DNA from: Lederbergia galactosidilytica
GTDB taxonomy: Bacteria > Bacillota > Bacilli > Bacillales > Bacillaceae_C
Direction of reading: 5' to 3'
Length of the DNA stretch: 64,000 bases
Assembly (NCBI RefSeq): GCF_017873565.1
Contig: NZ_JAGGKH010000001.1
Span: forward strand, 310,001 to 374,000
Made by a program: the position numbers and the translations under genes. The notes under the pieces were generated by a model. The model saw only the letters and a program-made list of their open reading frames with translations. It was not told the DNA's origin and did not search any database. Positions 7,222 through 15,363 of the stretch are shown piece by piece. Each line of letters opens with the position of its first letter. The first letter of the stretch is position 1.

Positions 7222-9423
7222 TCAAACAGAATAATCATACCCACGATCTGACAAGATTGGTTGGCCTTTTACAGGAGTCTCCCTTTTGTTCTCCTCTGCT
7301 TTTAATGAAGAGAACTGAATTTGTCCAACTTGATAACCGATCTCCTGCAGGCGTTCCTTCGTCGTTTCTACTAATGGGCTCATTTTCTGTTCGAACCCAG
7401 CTGAGTCATTTTTTAATGTGACGGACAATACTCGATCTGTTGCCGACAATAAGATTCCGACGTCCCCTACCTGCTTCGTTTCCAGTAGGAAGTAGAGACT
7501 ACAATTCTCCCAATCCATTTTTTGTCCTGATTGTTTTGATTGTAGAAAAACTTTTACATTTTCCACTTGTTCTCGCAAGATGAGCGGAAGGCTAAACATC
7601 ATCGTTTGTAATCCAGATGGATCTGGTTTACTAAGCAGTTGTTGACCTGTGACATTTTGCAAGGCCTGGTCAGCTTTTTGGCCTGTGCCATGGCTCTCTG
7701 CTAATTTCATGAGCACTTGCTTTAAAGAGCGGTCTGCGTCATTGGCTTTTAACAGGCTGTGGGCAAAATCGGTTTCACGGGTTATTCCTAATTGGCGCAA
7801 GTACTCAAGCGCATGTCTTGCCGTAGGTTCTTGGCGTAAAGCCTGTTGTGGCTCCTCAATCGTCCGCCATAGTTGCCTTTCCAATGGTTCCTCCTGTAGA
7901 TCAGCCCATTGTTTCGCCACAAAATGCTTGACCCTTTGATCTGATGGTTGAAAGATGATTTTATCCACAGTGGATCTCACTTGCTGAACAATCTCACTTG
8001 CCTTCCCACTCTCGCCTGCTGCCAACCACTTTTTCGCCTCATGCAATTGCGAACTAGCTTGCAATAACTTTTTCTCTGTCGTCATATCCGTATAAAGCAT
8101 AAAATCACTTTTCAAAATCGCTTGGTCAAGCTGTTTGATCGCTGTCTCTAATGATGGTCTAGCAAGTACAGGTGATTGTTGGACCATTTTCTCCGCTGTA
8201 TAGAGGGCATTCGAAATATCTCGTTGCACAGCTTTAAAATCAAGGGCAGCTTGTGACATTTTCTTTGTGATTGTTGTGACAAGCAGATCTCGCGATGAAG
8301 CAGGTATTGCCGCTAAAAATTCTTCACTTAATTGATAAGCTGGATTCGCCCCGGCATCCACTTGCTGTGGTTCCCCAGTTTCTAATGCTGTTAATCCTTC
8401 GGCAAGTGCTTGGCGTGCTGCTAATTCTTTGCCATTCGCCAATAGTTGTTCCGCTTTTTCAAGTGTCTCAGCTAAAGCCTGTTGCTGCTGGATTGGTAAA
8501 GTATCCATCCCCTTTTGAATCGTCGCAAAAAGCTTCTCAAGTTGCGGTTGCTTTTTCACCTGTGAAAGGGCAGTTTCAATAAAAAATTTCTGCGGGGATA
8601 TGCTTGATATTTCTTGTTCTCCATCTATTTGTGAAATGATCGCCGCTGGAAAAACTGTGCGCAAATTCGCAATCACTTTTGCTAGATCAGGATTTGCCTT
8701 TAGCTCTCCCGCAAATTCAGCTTCGATCATTTTCAGTGCCTGACTCTCACTTCCACCTGTTTGTAAAAAGCGAATGATTTCTTGGGCCAGGCGGGCTTTT
8801 TCTGGGGCAACTTGTTTTCCTAAACCTTTTAACATATCGACTAAACGGATCAGCTCTCGGGATTCTCCACTTGTCGCGGCTGCGGTACCCTTCATTTCTT
8901 TTGGCACAAGTTCATTCAACACTTCTCCCAATTTTGTTCCATGTAAAGTCTCATGGACGGCCTTCAACTGGCTTGGTGTAAAATCTAAGTTTTTTTTGGC
9001 CATTTGTTGAATCGTGGCCAGCTTTTGATCGACCGTTCCATCCGCTTTATCCATATATTTCTGTACCGTTTGTAACATTTCGCGTGTCATCGGGATTTGC
9101 TGTTGATTTAAAATTTGAATGGCTTGCTTTGTCCCTTCTGGAAGTGTTGAGGCCTTCTGAGGCGTTGTTAGCGGATTATTCGGAAGCACCTTCACTGTCG
9201 GGGGATCTGTTTTCAAATCAGTTACTTGCAGTCGCACATTTCCAGAGTCTGGAAGCTTCCCTTCATACTGTACCTTCATTTCTTGGCCTTTCACCTGAAT
9301 AAGCGCTTCTTTTCCCGCTAGCTTTCCCTTCACATTAGCGGAATAGGTTCCACCTTGCTTGATCGTATCTGTTCCATTTGTTTGTGGCAAAATGGCGGTC
9401 TGGCCTTCATTTTGTACTTGCAT
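7222..9423 (-). CDS. ylqG: YlqG-like protein, FliK-related C-terminus possible
   Basis: 733 residues, Gln- and Lys-rich and mostly helical, with no signal peptide or membrane segment. It has a small beta-type N-terminus (residues 20-75), a long helical middle, and a C-terminal region (from about 620) with PDPSGLQTMMFSLPLILREQ and LYFLLETKQVGDVGILLSATDRVLSVTLKND, which resembles the FliK hook-length-control C-terminal fold (LPLxL..v.v.l.....G.v.v.l). It precedes the FlhB-like gene, as ylqG precedes ylqH in B. subtilis. Its partner in the FliK-FlhB length switch is an inference. GGGATGTG lies 7 nt before the ATG. The leader carries a branched terminator-like structure. Confidence 0.8.
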   Translation of the reverse strand: MQVQNEGQTAILPQTNGTDTIKQGGTYSANVKGKLAGKEALIQVKGQEMKVQYEGKLPDSGNVRLQVTDLKTDPPTVKVLPNNPLTTPQKASTLPEGTKQAIQILNQQQIPMTREMLQTVQKYMDKADGTVDQKLATIQQMAKKNLDFTPSQLKAVHETLHGTKLGEVLNELVPKEMKGTAAATSGESRELIRLVDMLKGLGKQVAPEKARLAQEIIRFLQTGGSESQALKMIEAEFAGELKANPDLAKVIANLRTVFPAAIISQIDGEQEISSISPQKFFIETALSQVKKQPQLEKLFATIQKGMDTLPIQQQQALAETLEKAEQLLANGKELAARQALAEGLTALETGEPQQVDAGANPAYQLSEEFLAAIPASSRDLLVTTITKKMSQAALDFKAVQRDISNALYTAEKMVQQSPVLARPSLETAIKQLDQAILKSDFMLYTDMTTEKKLLQASSQLHEAKKWLAAGESGKASEIVQQVRSTVDKIIFQPSDQRVKHFVAKQWADLQEEPLERQLWRTIEEPQQALRQEPTARHALEYLRQLGITRETDFAHSLLKANDADRSLKQVLMKLAESHGTGQKADQALQNVTGQQLLSKPDPSGLQTMMFSLPLILREQVENVKVFLQSKQSGQKMDWENCSLYFLLETKQVGDVGILLSATDRVLSVTLKNDSAGFEQKMSPLVETTKERLQEIGYQVGQIQFSSLKAEENKRETPVKGQPILSDRGYDYSV

Positions 9424-9504
9424 TTTGTTTCACATCCCTTTTCCTCTCACTAGCTAAAACTATCTAAATGGATTCCATATATTTATTGTGTAATCTTTAT
9501 TTTC

Positions 9505-9640
9505 TCAATAAAAAAGGGAATTCGCCTCTTCCCGCTGGTTGCGGAAATACCCAGATGACTGGTGCAAATTCCCTGACCTCCGGATAACGGCATGGCTATG
9601 CAAAGGGATACATAGAAGCCAACTGACATCACTTCTATGA
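9505..9640 (-). ncRNA. Candidate structured leader/attenuator upstream of ylqG
   Basis: The flgM-ylqG gap (9424-9738) has no gene but strong structure on the minus strand. There is an 8-bp hairpin (9611-9618 with 9632-9639). Then comes a 10-bp stem (9564-9573 with 9516-9525, one wobble) enclosing two further hairpins (CCAG/CTGG near 9551-9562; TTCC-CGC/GCG-GAA at 9529-9546), followed by TTTTTT (9510-9515). So it is a terminator with a three-way junction in its loop. An upstream TCCCT (9604-9608) can pair with AGGGA (9570-9574) in the terminator's 5' arm, an anti-terminator option. I could not match it to a riboswitch class I know. Confidence 0.45.
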
Positions 9641-9738
9641 GAATCCCCCTGTTATTCGCTCTTCCTTGAGCCATCTTCGAATCCGTTCGGTACTTAATTC
9701 ATTTAATTGTCTTGCACCAGGCACACATCATCTCCATC

Positions 9739-9996
9739 CTAGAGATCAAAAAACTTTGCGATGCCTTTTGCAACTTCTTGAGGATCAACTTCGTAATTTC
9801 CAGCTTGCACTTGTTTTTTTAATTCAGCAACACGTAATTCTCTTTCCTTCACAATCGATGGAGTATTTTGCATTTTTTGGGCTTCGGAGGAAATTTCAAC
9901 TTTATCTGTCTTTTGACCAGATTCTGATCCTTCTTTTTTATGGACTTGTCTTTGATATGGATTATTATCGACATGCCTGAAAGGATTAATTTTCAT
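9739..9996 (-). CDS. flgM: Anti-sigma-D factor FlgM
   Basis: 85 residues, normal FlgM size. It begins MKINPFRHVDNNPYQRQ and has the conserved DKVEISSEAQKMQ segment (residues 32-44), then RVAELKKQVQAGNYEVDPQEVAKGIAKFF, the sigma-binding C-terminal helices. It holds sigma-D inactive until the hook is finished and FlgM is exported. GGGAGGGAATAAA precedes the ATG. A good sigma-D promoter lies immediately upstream, so FlgM synthesis responds to sigma-D itself. Confidence 0.95.
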   Translation of the reverse strand: MKINPFRHVDNNPYQRQVHKKEGSESGQKTDKVEISSEAQKMQNTPSIVKERELRVAELKKQVQAGNYEVDPQEVAKGIAKFFDL

Positions 9997-10032
9997 TTTA
10001 TTCCCTCCCTCTTTTCTTTGTCTGTATCATTA

Positions 10033-10059
10033 ATATCGGTAAATTCCCCAATATATTTA
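10033..10059 (-). promoter_or_regulatory. Sigma-D promoter of flgM operon
   Basis: Minus strand TAAA (10056-10059), 15 nt, ACCGATAT (10033-10040): one mismatch to TAAA-N15-GCCGATAT with ideal spacing. The start of transcription would be near 10025, about 30 nt upstream of the flgM ATG. Confidence 0.85.
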
Positions 10060-10096
10060 GGTTATTTTCATAGGCGAAATTCACTATTTTTCTCTG

Positions 10097-10504
10097 TTAC
10101 TTTTTTCGCTGATCTTGTGAATAATAAACGACCTTACTTAGTTCTTCATGCCGTTCTTTTTCCTTTTCAAACTGGGTTAGCTCCTCCTTAAGTCCTGTCG
10201 AGCATGAGTCACATAACTTTCCCTCTTTGATCAGTTTCCCACAACGGTCACAAGGATAACCGAGGTTTGGAAATTGCGCGGCATGCAAACGCCCTTTTCT
10301 CAACCATTTATATAATAATTCTACTTCAACACCAGTTACCTCGGCGATTGTCTCAATTGTAGCTGCACGATTTTCTCTTTTCCGTAAAAAGCGATATACT
10401 TCATCATAAGCTGTTTCTTCTTTCTGATAACATTCATTACAGACATCTCGCATGAAATGATTCACATAAATCTTCCCGCAAGTTGGACAATTTAATAAGT
10501 CCAT
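10097..10504 (-). CDS. yvyF: YvyF family flagellar-locus protein (TIGR03826 type)
   Basis: 135 residues. An N-terminal zinc-ribbon-like part, LNCPTCGKIYVNHFMRDVCNECY (Cys pairs at about 5/8 and 20/23), is followed by a helix-turn-helix-like segment (TIAEVTGVEVELLYKWLRKGRL) and a second Cys cluster, PCDRCGKLIKEGKLCDSCS. The tail is charged and helical. The function is unknown; it may bind nucleic acid. It lies between comFC and flgM, as in B. subtilis. The ATG at 10504 has a GGGGG site; a start at 10522 has none. Confidence 0.9.
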   Translation of the reverse strand: MDLLNCPTCGKIYVNHFMRDVCNECYQKEETAYDEVYRFLRKRENRAATIETIAEVTGVEVELLYKWLRKGRLHAAQFPNLGYPCDRCGKLIKEGKLCDSCSTGLKEELTQFEKEKERHEELSKVVYYSQDQRKK

Positions 10505-11445
10505 GAAAATCCCCCGCTCCATTACTTTTTATCTTATATTAAAAAGCAGTTAAAAATCGATTTACGTATTTTCCTATGTTACAAATTTAGTTTCTTATTA
10601 GCAAGGATAAATCCTCACCTTTGTTCTTGCAAGTCATCTATTTTTTATATCGGCATGTAATGGGGCTTGTTTACCTTAGGTTTTGAAATCTAGATATTTA
10701 GTCCAACGCTATATCATTAAGGCTAAATTTTATTTATAGTTACCGTATTTCCATGGGGCTGGATTCGCCCCTACTGTGCCCATTAGTACTTATTTTGGGT
10801 ATGCCATAGAATGTACTTTTCGTACACTTTGAAAAAGGTGATTTCCGTTCTAGCTGAACGTGCCTTGAGCCGCTGCGTTCCTCACTCCAGCAGGATCTCG
10901 AGCTGCATGCTAATCCGCAGAAGTCGCCAGCCGCCACTCCCTCCAATCAACGCATTTCAAAACACGCAACTCCCAACGAAACAATCTTGTTCTTTGCTAA
11001 ACGTTCAAAAAGGGCATGAAAAAGGCTCCTATTTTTTTTGGGGGATTTATTGCAGATAAAATCTTACATATCTATGGAATCTTTTTCTAGTTACGTATAT
11101 TAGGCATGCAAAAAGTCCACTTTTAACGGAACTTTTGTATGCTTTTTTATTTAAAGACCATAGCTTATATTTCGGGTAAACTTCCGTTAACAATATAATA
11201 CAATTTGCTATTAGTGGTATTAATATAGATAGTGAATAATAATATTTATTTTCATCTAGGTTGATCTTTACGAGAACAATTCATCTATTGTATTGCATAT
11301 AGCTATAGCTTACGAACACTTTTTCAATTTTCCACAACAAGTTCGTGTACATAGCAACACTTTGGAGCACTTTCCAACTTTTTACAGTAAGTTCGCGTAA
11401 AATTTGAATTGTAATAGTTGGAGACTTTTGCAGGTAGAGAGGTAA
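10505..11445. other. 941-bp noncoding stretch between comFC and yvyF
   Basis: No gene is supported. About 10845-10950 is a degenerate copy of the Bacillaceae intergenic repeat related to the core of the element at 42213-42454 (minus strand: ggcgacttctgcgg ... cggctcaaggcac). At 11104-11146 a hairpin with arms GCATGCAAAAAGT/ACTTTTGTATGC is followed by TTTTTTATTT on the plus strand, terminator-like but with no plus-strand gene before it. Two imperfect 36-bp direct repeats lie at 11314-11349 and 11365-11399. Confidence 0.5.
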
Positions 11446-12156
11446 TTACCCCCTTGCTACTGTGATGGCCTGAATTTCCTTAGCCCCTGCCTGCTGTAAG
11501 ACCTGAGCTGCCTGTCTTAATGTAACTCCAGTTGTATAAATATCGTCGATTAAGACGATGTTTTTCCCTTTAATCTCCGCTGAATTTCCTTGGAACTGGA
11601 AAATCTGCTTTTGTTTTAGTCTCTCATCACGTGTTTTTTTCGATTGTTTTTCTGTATGAATTCTTTTTAAATAAGCTTTCGTTTCCTGCCCAGCCATTCG
11701 AGCTAGGGCTTCTGCTTGGTTAAATCCCCTTTCTTTCAAGCGTTCATCACTTAAAGGAATCGCCACGATCAAATCGAATGAGAGCTTTTTCAATTGCCTA
11801 GATAAAGATTGAGCAAAAATTTCAGCTAAAATATAATCCCCACGAAATTTAAAGAGGGCCATAATTTCTTTTAAAAATTCATTATAATGATAGAGCGAGA
11901 TGTTTTGTTTGAGACAATGATTCCAATGGGGATCTTGTTCCCAACGAACGCAATCCAGACATACATCTGCTTGGACGAACTTCTTATTCAATGTAGCTAG
12001 AGAACGAGAACAGATTCGACAACGTTCACCTGTAATCAATTGGAGTTTCGCTTCACATATGGAGCATATGGGAGAATGGATAGTTGGAAAAATAAAGGAT
12101 GTCCATGTTAATTCCCTTTTCAGATGATTATCACAGACCAAACAATAGTCATTCAT
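11446..12156 (-). CDS. comFC: Competence protein ComFC, phosphoribosyltransferase fold
   Basis: 236 residues. The N-terminal half carries Cys pairs (CLVCDNHL, CSICEAKL, CRICSRSL, CLDC) of a double zinc-ribbon. The C-terminal half is a type I phosphoribosyltransferase-like domain with VAIPLSDERLKERGFNQAEAL and the PRPP loop VLIDDIYTTGVT near residue 205. ComFC works with ComFA in uptake of transforming DNA strands. Its ATG overlaps the comFA stop (ATGA), so the two are coupled. The usual comFB between them is missing. Confidence 0.95.
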   Translation of the reverse strand: MNDYCLVCDNHLKRELTWTSFIFPTIHSPICSICEAKLQLITGERCRICSRSLATLNKKFVQADVCLDCVRWEQDPHWNHCLKQNISLYHYNEFLKEIMALFKFRGDYILAEIFAQSLSRQLKKLSFDLIVAIPLSDERLKERGFNQAEALARMAGQETKAYLKRIHTEKQSKKTRDERLKQKQIFQFQGNSAEIKGKNIVLIDDIYTTGVTLRQAAQVLQQAGAKEIQAITVARG

Positions 12157-13547
12157 GAATCAATCAACCCTTCCTTTCTCGCTGCTTGATTCATTTGGTC
12201 GATATGAGTCAGTGCCCGAATCATCGCTTTTGTCCGCCCATAATGGAAAAATGTAATATTTCCTTTTGGAAAATCGATACTTCTTCCAACCCGACCAGAA
12301 ATTTGCACGAGTGCAGCCTCCGTGAAAATCTCATCTTCCGCTCCCACCACAGCAACATCAATATTTGGAAAGGTAACGCCTCTTTCTAAGATCGTTGTCG
12401 TTAGTAGGATCGGTATTTCTTTATTTCTCATCTTTTCAACTCTCTGTTTCCGCTGAGGATCTTCGGCATGAACAGAATCAATTTTTGGATCTAATCGTTG
12501 AAATAGAGGTAAAGCCTTTTCCATTAAATGAATATTAGGCAGGAAAACGAGTGCTTGCTTATTTTCTTCTAACCTGATTTTGACCCATGTTTTAACAATG
12601 GAAGGAATTTTCTCTTTGGCAAATGCTTTTGACCAATTTCCACACCATTTAAATATTGGGACAGGAAGGGGGTAGCGGTGATAACGTGCAGGGATTTTAA
12701 TATGGGGGCGTTTTCCATATTTACATTCCACTTGCCATTTTTCCGAGGGTGTCGCTGTTAAAAAGATGCGAGCTGATTGAGGCTTGGCTGCTTTTTGAAC
12801 AGCCGCTTGTAAGCTTTGATCATATGAAAATGGGAAAGCATCCACCTCATCAACGATGATAACGTCAAAAGCTTGTGCAAATCGAAACAATTGATGGGTA
12901 GTCGAGATTGTTAATGGTGCAAACAGATGCCGATCTTCACTACCACCATAAAGAGCCGCGACTGAAATTTTCGGAAAAACCTTTCGAAACCGTGGTGCTA
13001 ATTCAAGGACAACATCTGTCCTCGGTGTTGCCACACATACGCGCTGTTTTCTTTTTAACGCTGCATGAATACCAGCAAAAAGAACTTCCGTTTTTCCAGC
13101 TCCACATACGGCCCAACAAAGGAATTCGGTATGAGAATGTACCGCTTCGACTACAGCTAATGAAGCTTGCTTTTGTCCTTGGGAAAGACTTCCCTCCCAT
13201 TCTAAATAGGTTTCGACCTTTGGCAAATAGTTGTCCCATTCGACAGGTGGACCAATCCAGCTATAAAGCACTGTGCATGTGGATACTCGTCCCATCTGTA
13301 TACAATTGCGACAATAATGACTCACCTTTCCACAACAAGCACACGGAAATGATGCAAATAAACGTTGCGTGCGATTATGACAGCGTTGGCATTGCAATGC
13401 CCCCTTTTTACCTAAAATACCGGGTGTCTTTTTCAAAAATCCGTGTTGGAGATGTTCGTTAATGATCGATTCTGCAAAGGGGATTTCTTGATGTAGTAAG
13501 GAGCGACCAGAGAGGAATTCTTGCAATTGTGGAGAAAATTTTTCCAA
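12153..13547 (-). CDS. comFA: ComFA, competence DNA helicase/translocase
   Basis: 464 residues, close to the B. subtilis protein. It has a four-cysteine zinc region (residues 53-82: CQRC ... CACC ... CRNC), Walker A AVCGAGKTEVLF (about 146-157), ATPRTDVVLELAPR, the DEVDA box (233-237), SATP-type motif TATPSEKWQ, and the C-terminal motifs HAEDPQRKQRV, TTTILERGVTFP and QISGRVGRS. It is an ATP-driven pump for single-stranded DNA on the cytoplasmic side of the ComEC channel. The start is TTG (13545-13547): GAGGTGA lies 4 nt upstream and a stop codon occurs in frame just before. No convincing ComK box was found. Confidence 0.96.
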   Translation of the reverse strand: MEKFSPQLQEFLSGRSLLHQEIPFAESIINEHLQHGFLKKTPGILGKKGALQCQRCHNRTQRLFASFPCACCGKVSHYCRNCIQMGRVSTCTVLYSWIGPPVEWDNYLPKVETYLEWEGSLSQGQKQASLAVVEAVHSHTEFLCWAVCGAGKTEVLFAGIHAALKRKQRVCVATPRTDVVLELAPRFRKVFPKISVAALYGGSEDRHLFAPLTISTTHQLFRFAQAFDVIIVDEVDAFPFSYDQSLQAAVQKAAKPQSARIFLTATPSEKWQVECKYGKRPHIKIPARYHRYPLPVPIFKWCGNWSKAFAKEKIPSIVKTWVKIRLEENKQALVFLPNIHLMEKALPLFQRLDPKIDSVHAEDPQRKQRVEKMRNKEIPILLTTTILERGVTFPNIDVAVVGAEDEIFTEAALVQISGRVGRSIDFPKGNITFFHYGRTKAMIRALTHIDQMNQAARKEGLIDS

Positions 13548-13765
13548 TTCATCACCTCAATGAGTGTACTATAGAGACGATTATGAAGACGCTCTCGCCT
13601 CCATAGTTCTATTCTAGCTGAGTCTGAATGATTTGGAAAGTCTTTCACAGGCATGTTTTCATGAACAGTTTCTTGCTCCATATTAATTTTCGCAAATGCG
13701 CGATACATTGCCATAGCTTCTGATGATGAAGTACAGTGACCACTTAACCGGCAATATTAGTTATC

Positions 13766-13924
13766 TTAATCCTCATCTTTTTTAACCATCTTCTTAAGTG
13801 TATTATTGATGTTTATAAGCGCGATTAAGATTAAACCTAGCATGATAAAGGTTACGATTTCACCGGTAAAAAATGCGACAACACCTAAAACGAGGGCATA
13901 TAGCGTATACAGCCAATTATTCAT
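13766..13924 (-). CDS. 52-residue membrane protein of unknown function
   Basis: A short open frame with a strong ribosome site (AAAAAGGGAGGT, 6 nt before the ATG at 13922-13924). It encodes 52 residues: MNNW, then two hydrophobic helices (LYTLYALVLGVVAFFTG and IVTFIMLGLILIALI), then a charged tail NINNTLKKMVKKDED. I do not recognise the family. The combination of good ribosome site, two clean membrane segments and a lysine-rich cytoplasmic tail supports a real gene. It lies about 220 bp upstream of comFA on the same strand. Confidence 0.72.
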   Translation of the reverse strand: MNNWLYTLYALVLGVVAFFTGEIVTFIMLGLILIALININNTLKKMVKKDED

Positions 13925-14526
13925 ACAGAACCTCCCTTTTTCCCCAATTCTCCTATATTTTAAAAAAGATGCAACATCTTCTTTCTAATTCTAACACGCT
14001 GAGCCGACGTCATGATCCCAACAACCGGTAGACTTGAAGGTTGAGCGGAAAGTAATGGGCGAGTGTCAAATCTCCTCAAGCTCTACCTTCAGGGGCCTTG
14101 AAGTTCTCTTACTTCCCGCAGGTGTCTCGCCTATTCCATTTGCTTGGATGGCTTATCGATTCATATTTTCTTGAGGTTAATACGAATAACCTTTATATAC
14201 AATGCAACTGTATTGTCTGATGACGATTTACATTTGGTAATTCCAATTATACTAAACAAAGCTTTGCTATAAACGAATAGCAAAGCGCTGTGTTCTGATT
14301 TCCTTCAAATCACTGAACGGAAGCTAGGACATAACAAAATAGCAAAATAGGAAGCTAAAAAATGAAGACCAATGCATTACTTTAGCGGTGGAACGTCCTT
14401 GAGCAAAGCCAACACTAGAACGTCATGAAGCCCGAAGCTCACTAATAGCTTGCAGAAAGCGAAGTTTCTTTCCAAAGCAGGTTATACGTACAATAGCTGA
14501 AAACTCTGTTGTTCTAGTCACTTTAT
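13925..14526. other. 602-bp noncoding stretch with dispersed repeat
   Basis: No gene is seen. 14045-14152 is a dispersed repeat (separate entry). At 14261-14286 a 10-bp hairpin GCTTTGCTAT/ATAGCAAAGC without T-run may mark the 3' end of the DUF624 transcript or an insertion scar. About 14340-14500 holds further imperfect inverted segments (ggaacgtccttgagc, agaaagcgaagttt) resembling decayed repeat copies. Confidence 0.45.
14045..14152 (-). repeat. Dispersed intergenic repeat, family 2, copy 1
   Basis: On the minus strand the segment runs from atggaataggcgagac through cctgcgggaagtaag and gacactcgccc to ttccgctc. It is homologous in the same order to 50301-50412, with the shared words ggaata, ctgcgggaagtaag, caaggccc and ttgacactcgccc. 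The self-complementary ends suggest an RNA hairpin or a non-autonomous element. Confidence 0.75.
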
Positions 14527-15177
14527 TTACCGGACTTTTTGTATGTCTTCTTCTAAAGATCGCTTCTGTGAATAGATTGCCTGCTTTTTATTGATTTTTT
14601 CAAATGCCCGATGGGCTGGCATCATGATTACAACGGCCAATACGCTCATACTAAAGAAGATCGCTAATCCTTGAAATTTCCATAAAATAGCACTAATGCC
14701 AAAAGTACCAATAAGCATTGTCAGAGTTGGTAGAGGGTTAATGATCATCACGAAAAAGGAACTTTTAATAACTCGAAAGATCTTTTGATCATAGTGGACA
14801 AAGCTTGGAAAGACATAAAACAATGTTAAAACATAAATAAACCCTATAACGAGAAAAGGGATCGTCAGGATTGCCGTCATATTACTTGGGGATACCGTAA
14901 GAAATACAAAATCCAAATACAGAATATAGCCGATCAATAACAATATATAGCCAAGCATATTACTTTTCACAAGCTCTTTTTTGTATGATGCCCAAAATGT
15001 TTTAAAAACAGCTACATCCGTTTGTCCCATGGCCCATTTCCGTGCAACAGCAAATGTGGCCGCAGTAGCCGGAAAAAGACCTACCACAATCAAGCCAGCA
15101 GCTGAAAAAGCGATCCACAATATATTTAAATAAGCTAATCTTGTGATCCATTCTAATGCTGTATTTATTGCTCTCAT
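14527..15177 (-). CDS. yesL: YesL-like DUF624 membrane protein
   Basis: 216 residues of the DUF624/YesL family. It has about five hydrophobic helices (near 13-33, 75-92, 101-125, 143-162, 167-187) and the family start LEWITRLAYLNILWIAFSAAGLIVVGLFPATAATFAVARKW. The function is unknown; the family almost always accompanies sugar ABC importers and YesMN two-component systems. Here it is the last gene of the cassette, 186 bp after the YesQ-like permease, with an inverted-repeat element between. GGGTGAGTG precedes the ATG. A second DUF624 gene is at 55736. Confidence 0.9.
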   Translation of the reverse strand: MRAINTALEWITRLAYLNILWIAFSAAGLIVVGLFPATAATFAVARKWAMGQTDVAVFKTFWASYKKELVKSNMLGYILLLIGYILYLDFVFLTVSPSNMTAILTIPFLVIGFIYVLTLFYVFPSFVHYDQKIFRVIKSSFFVMIINPLPTLTMLIGTFGISAILWKFQGLAIFFSMSVLAVVIMMPAHRAFEKINKKQAIYSQKRSLEEDIQKVR

Positions 15178-15219
15178 TTGTCACTCACCCTTATTTCATG
15201 TGAATTTTTATGGAAGGAA

Positions 15220-15354
15220 ACTCTAGTGATTTGGCAAAATAGGGCGACTTACTATAAAGGTACACAGATTATCATCTGTTCGCCTAATGCATCCGCAATT
15301 TCTGCACAAGCAATATGTTATAGGAAGCCTACAGCGAAAATCGATCACTAGAGT
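15220..15354. repeat. 135-bp element with 11-bp terminal inverted repeats
   Basis: Ends ACTCTAGTGAT (15220-15230) and ATCACTAGAGT (15344-15354) are perfect inverted repeats. Inside, minus strand, are gaaattgcggatgcattagg and a CAGAT/ATCTG hairpin. It sits between the yesQ- and yesL-like genes, so it is in their transcript. It is either a MITE-type insertion or a structured intercistronic RNA. Confidence 0.65.
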
Positions 15355-15363
15355 CTGGCATAT

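Noticed and set aside
9505-9640. Cobalamin or c-di-GMP riboswitch
   Set aside because: The plus strand has a ggtgcaaattccc word and the minus strand stacked hairpins, but the conserved cores of neither class can be laid out, and no plus-strand gene follows.
9483-9674. 63-codon frame in the flgM-ylqG gap
   Set aside because: No ribosome site, and it coincides with the structured leader; no protein family resemblance.
12908-13462. 184-codon plus-strand frame opposite comFA
   Set aside because: Shadow of comFA; no ribosome site or recognisable domain.
13433-13714. 93-codon minus-strand frame upstream of and overlapping comFA
   Set aside because: It overlaps comFA by more than 100 bp in another frame and has no ribosome site; the comFA frame matches known ComFA from its TTG start.
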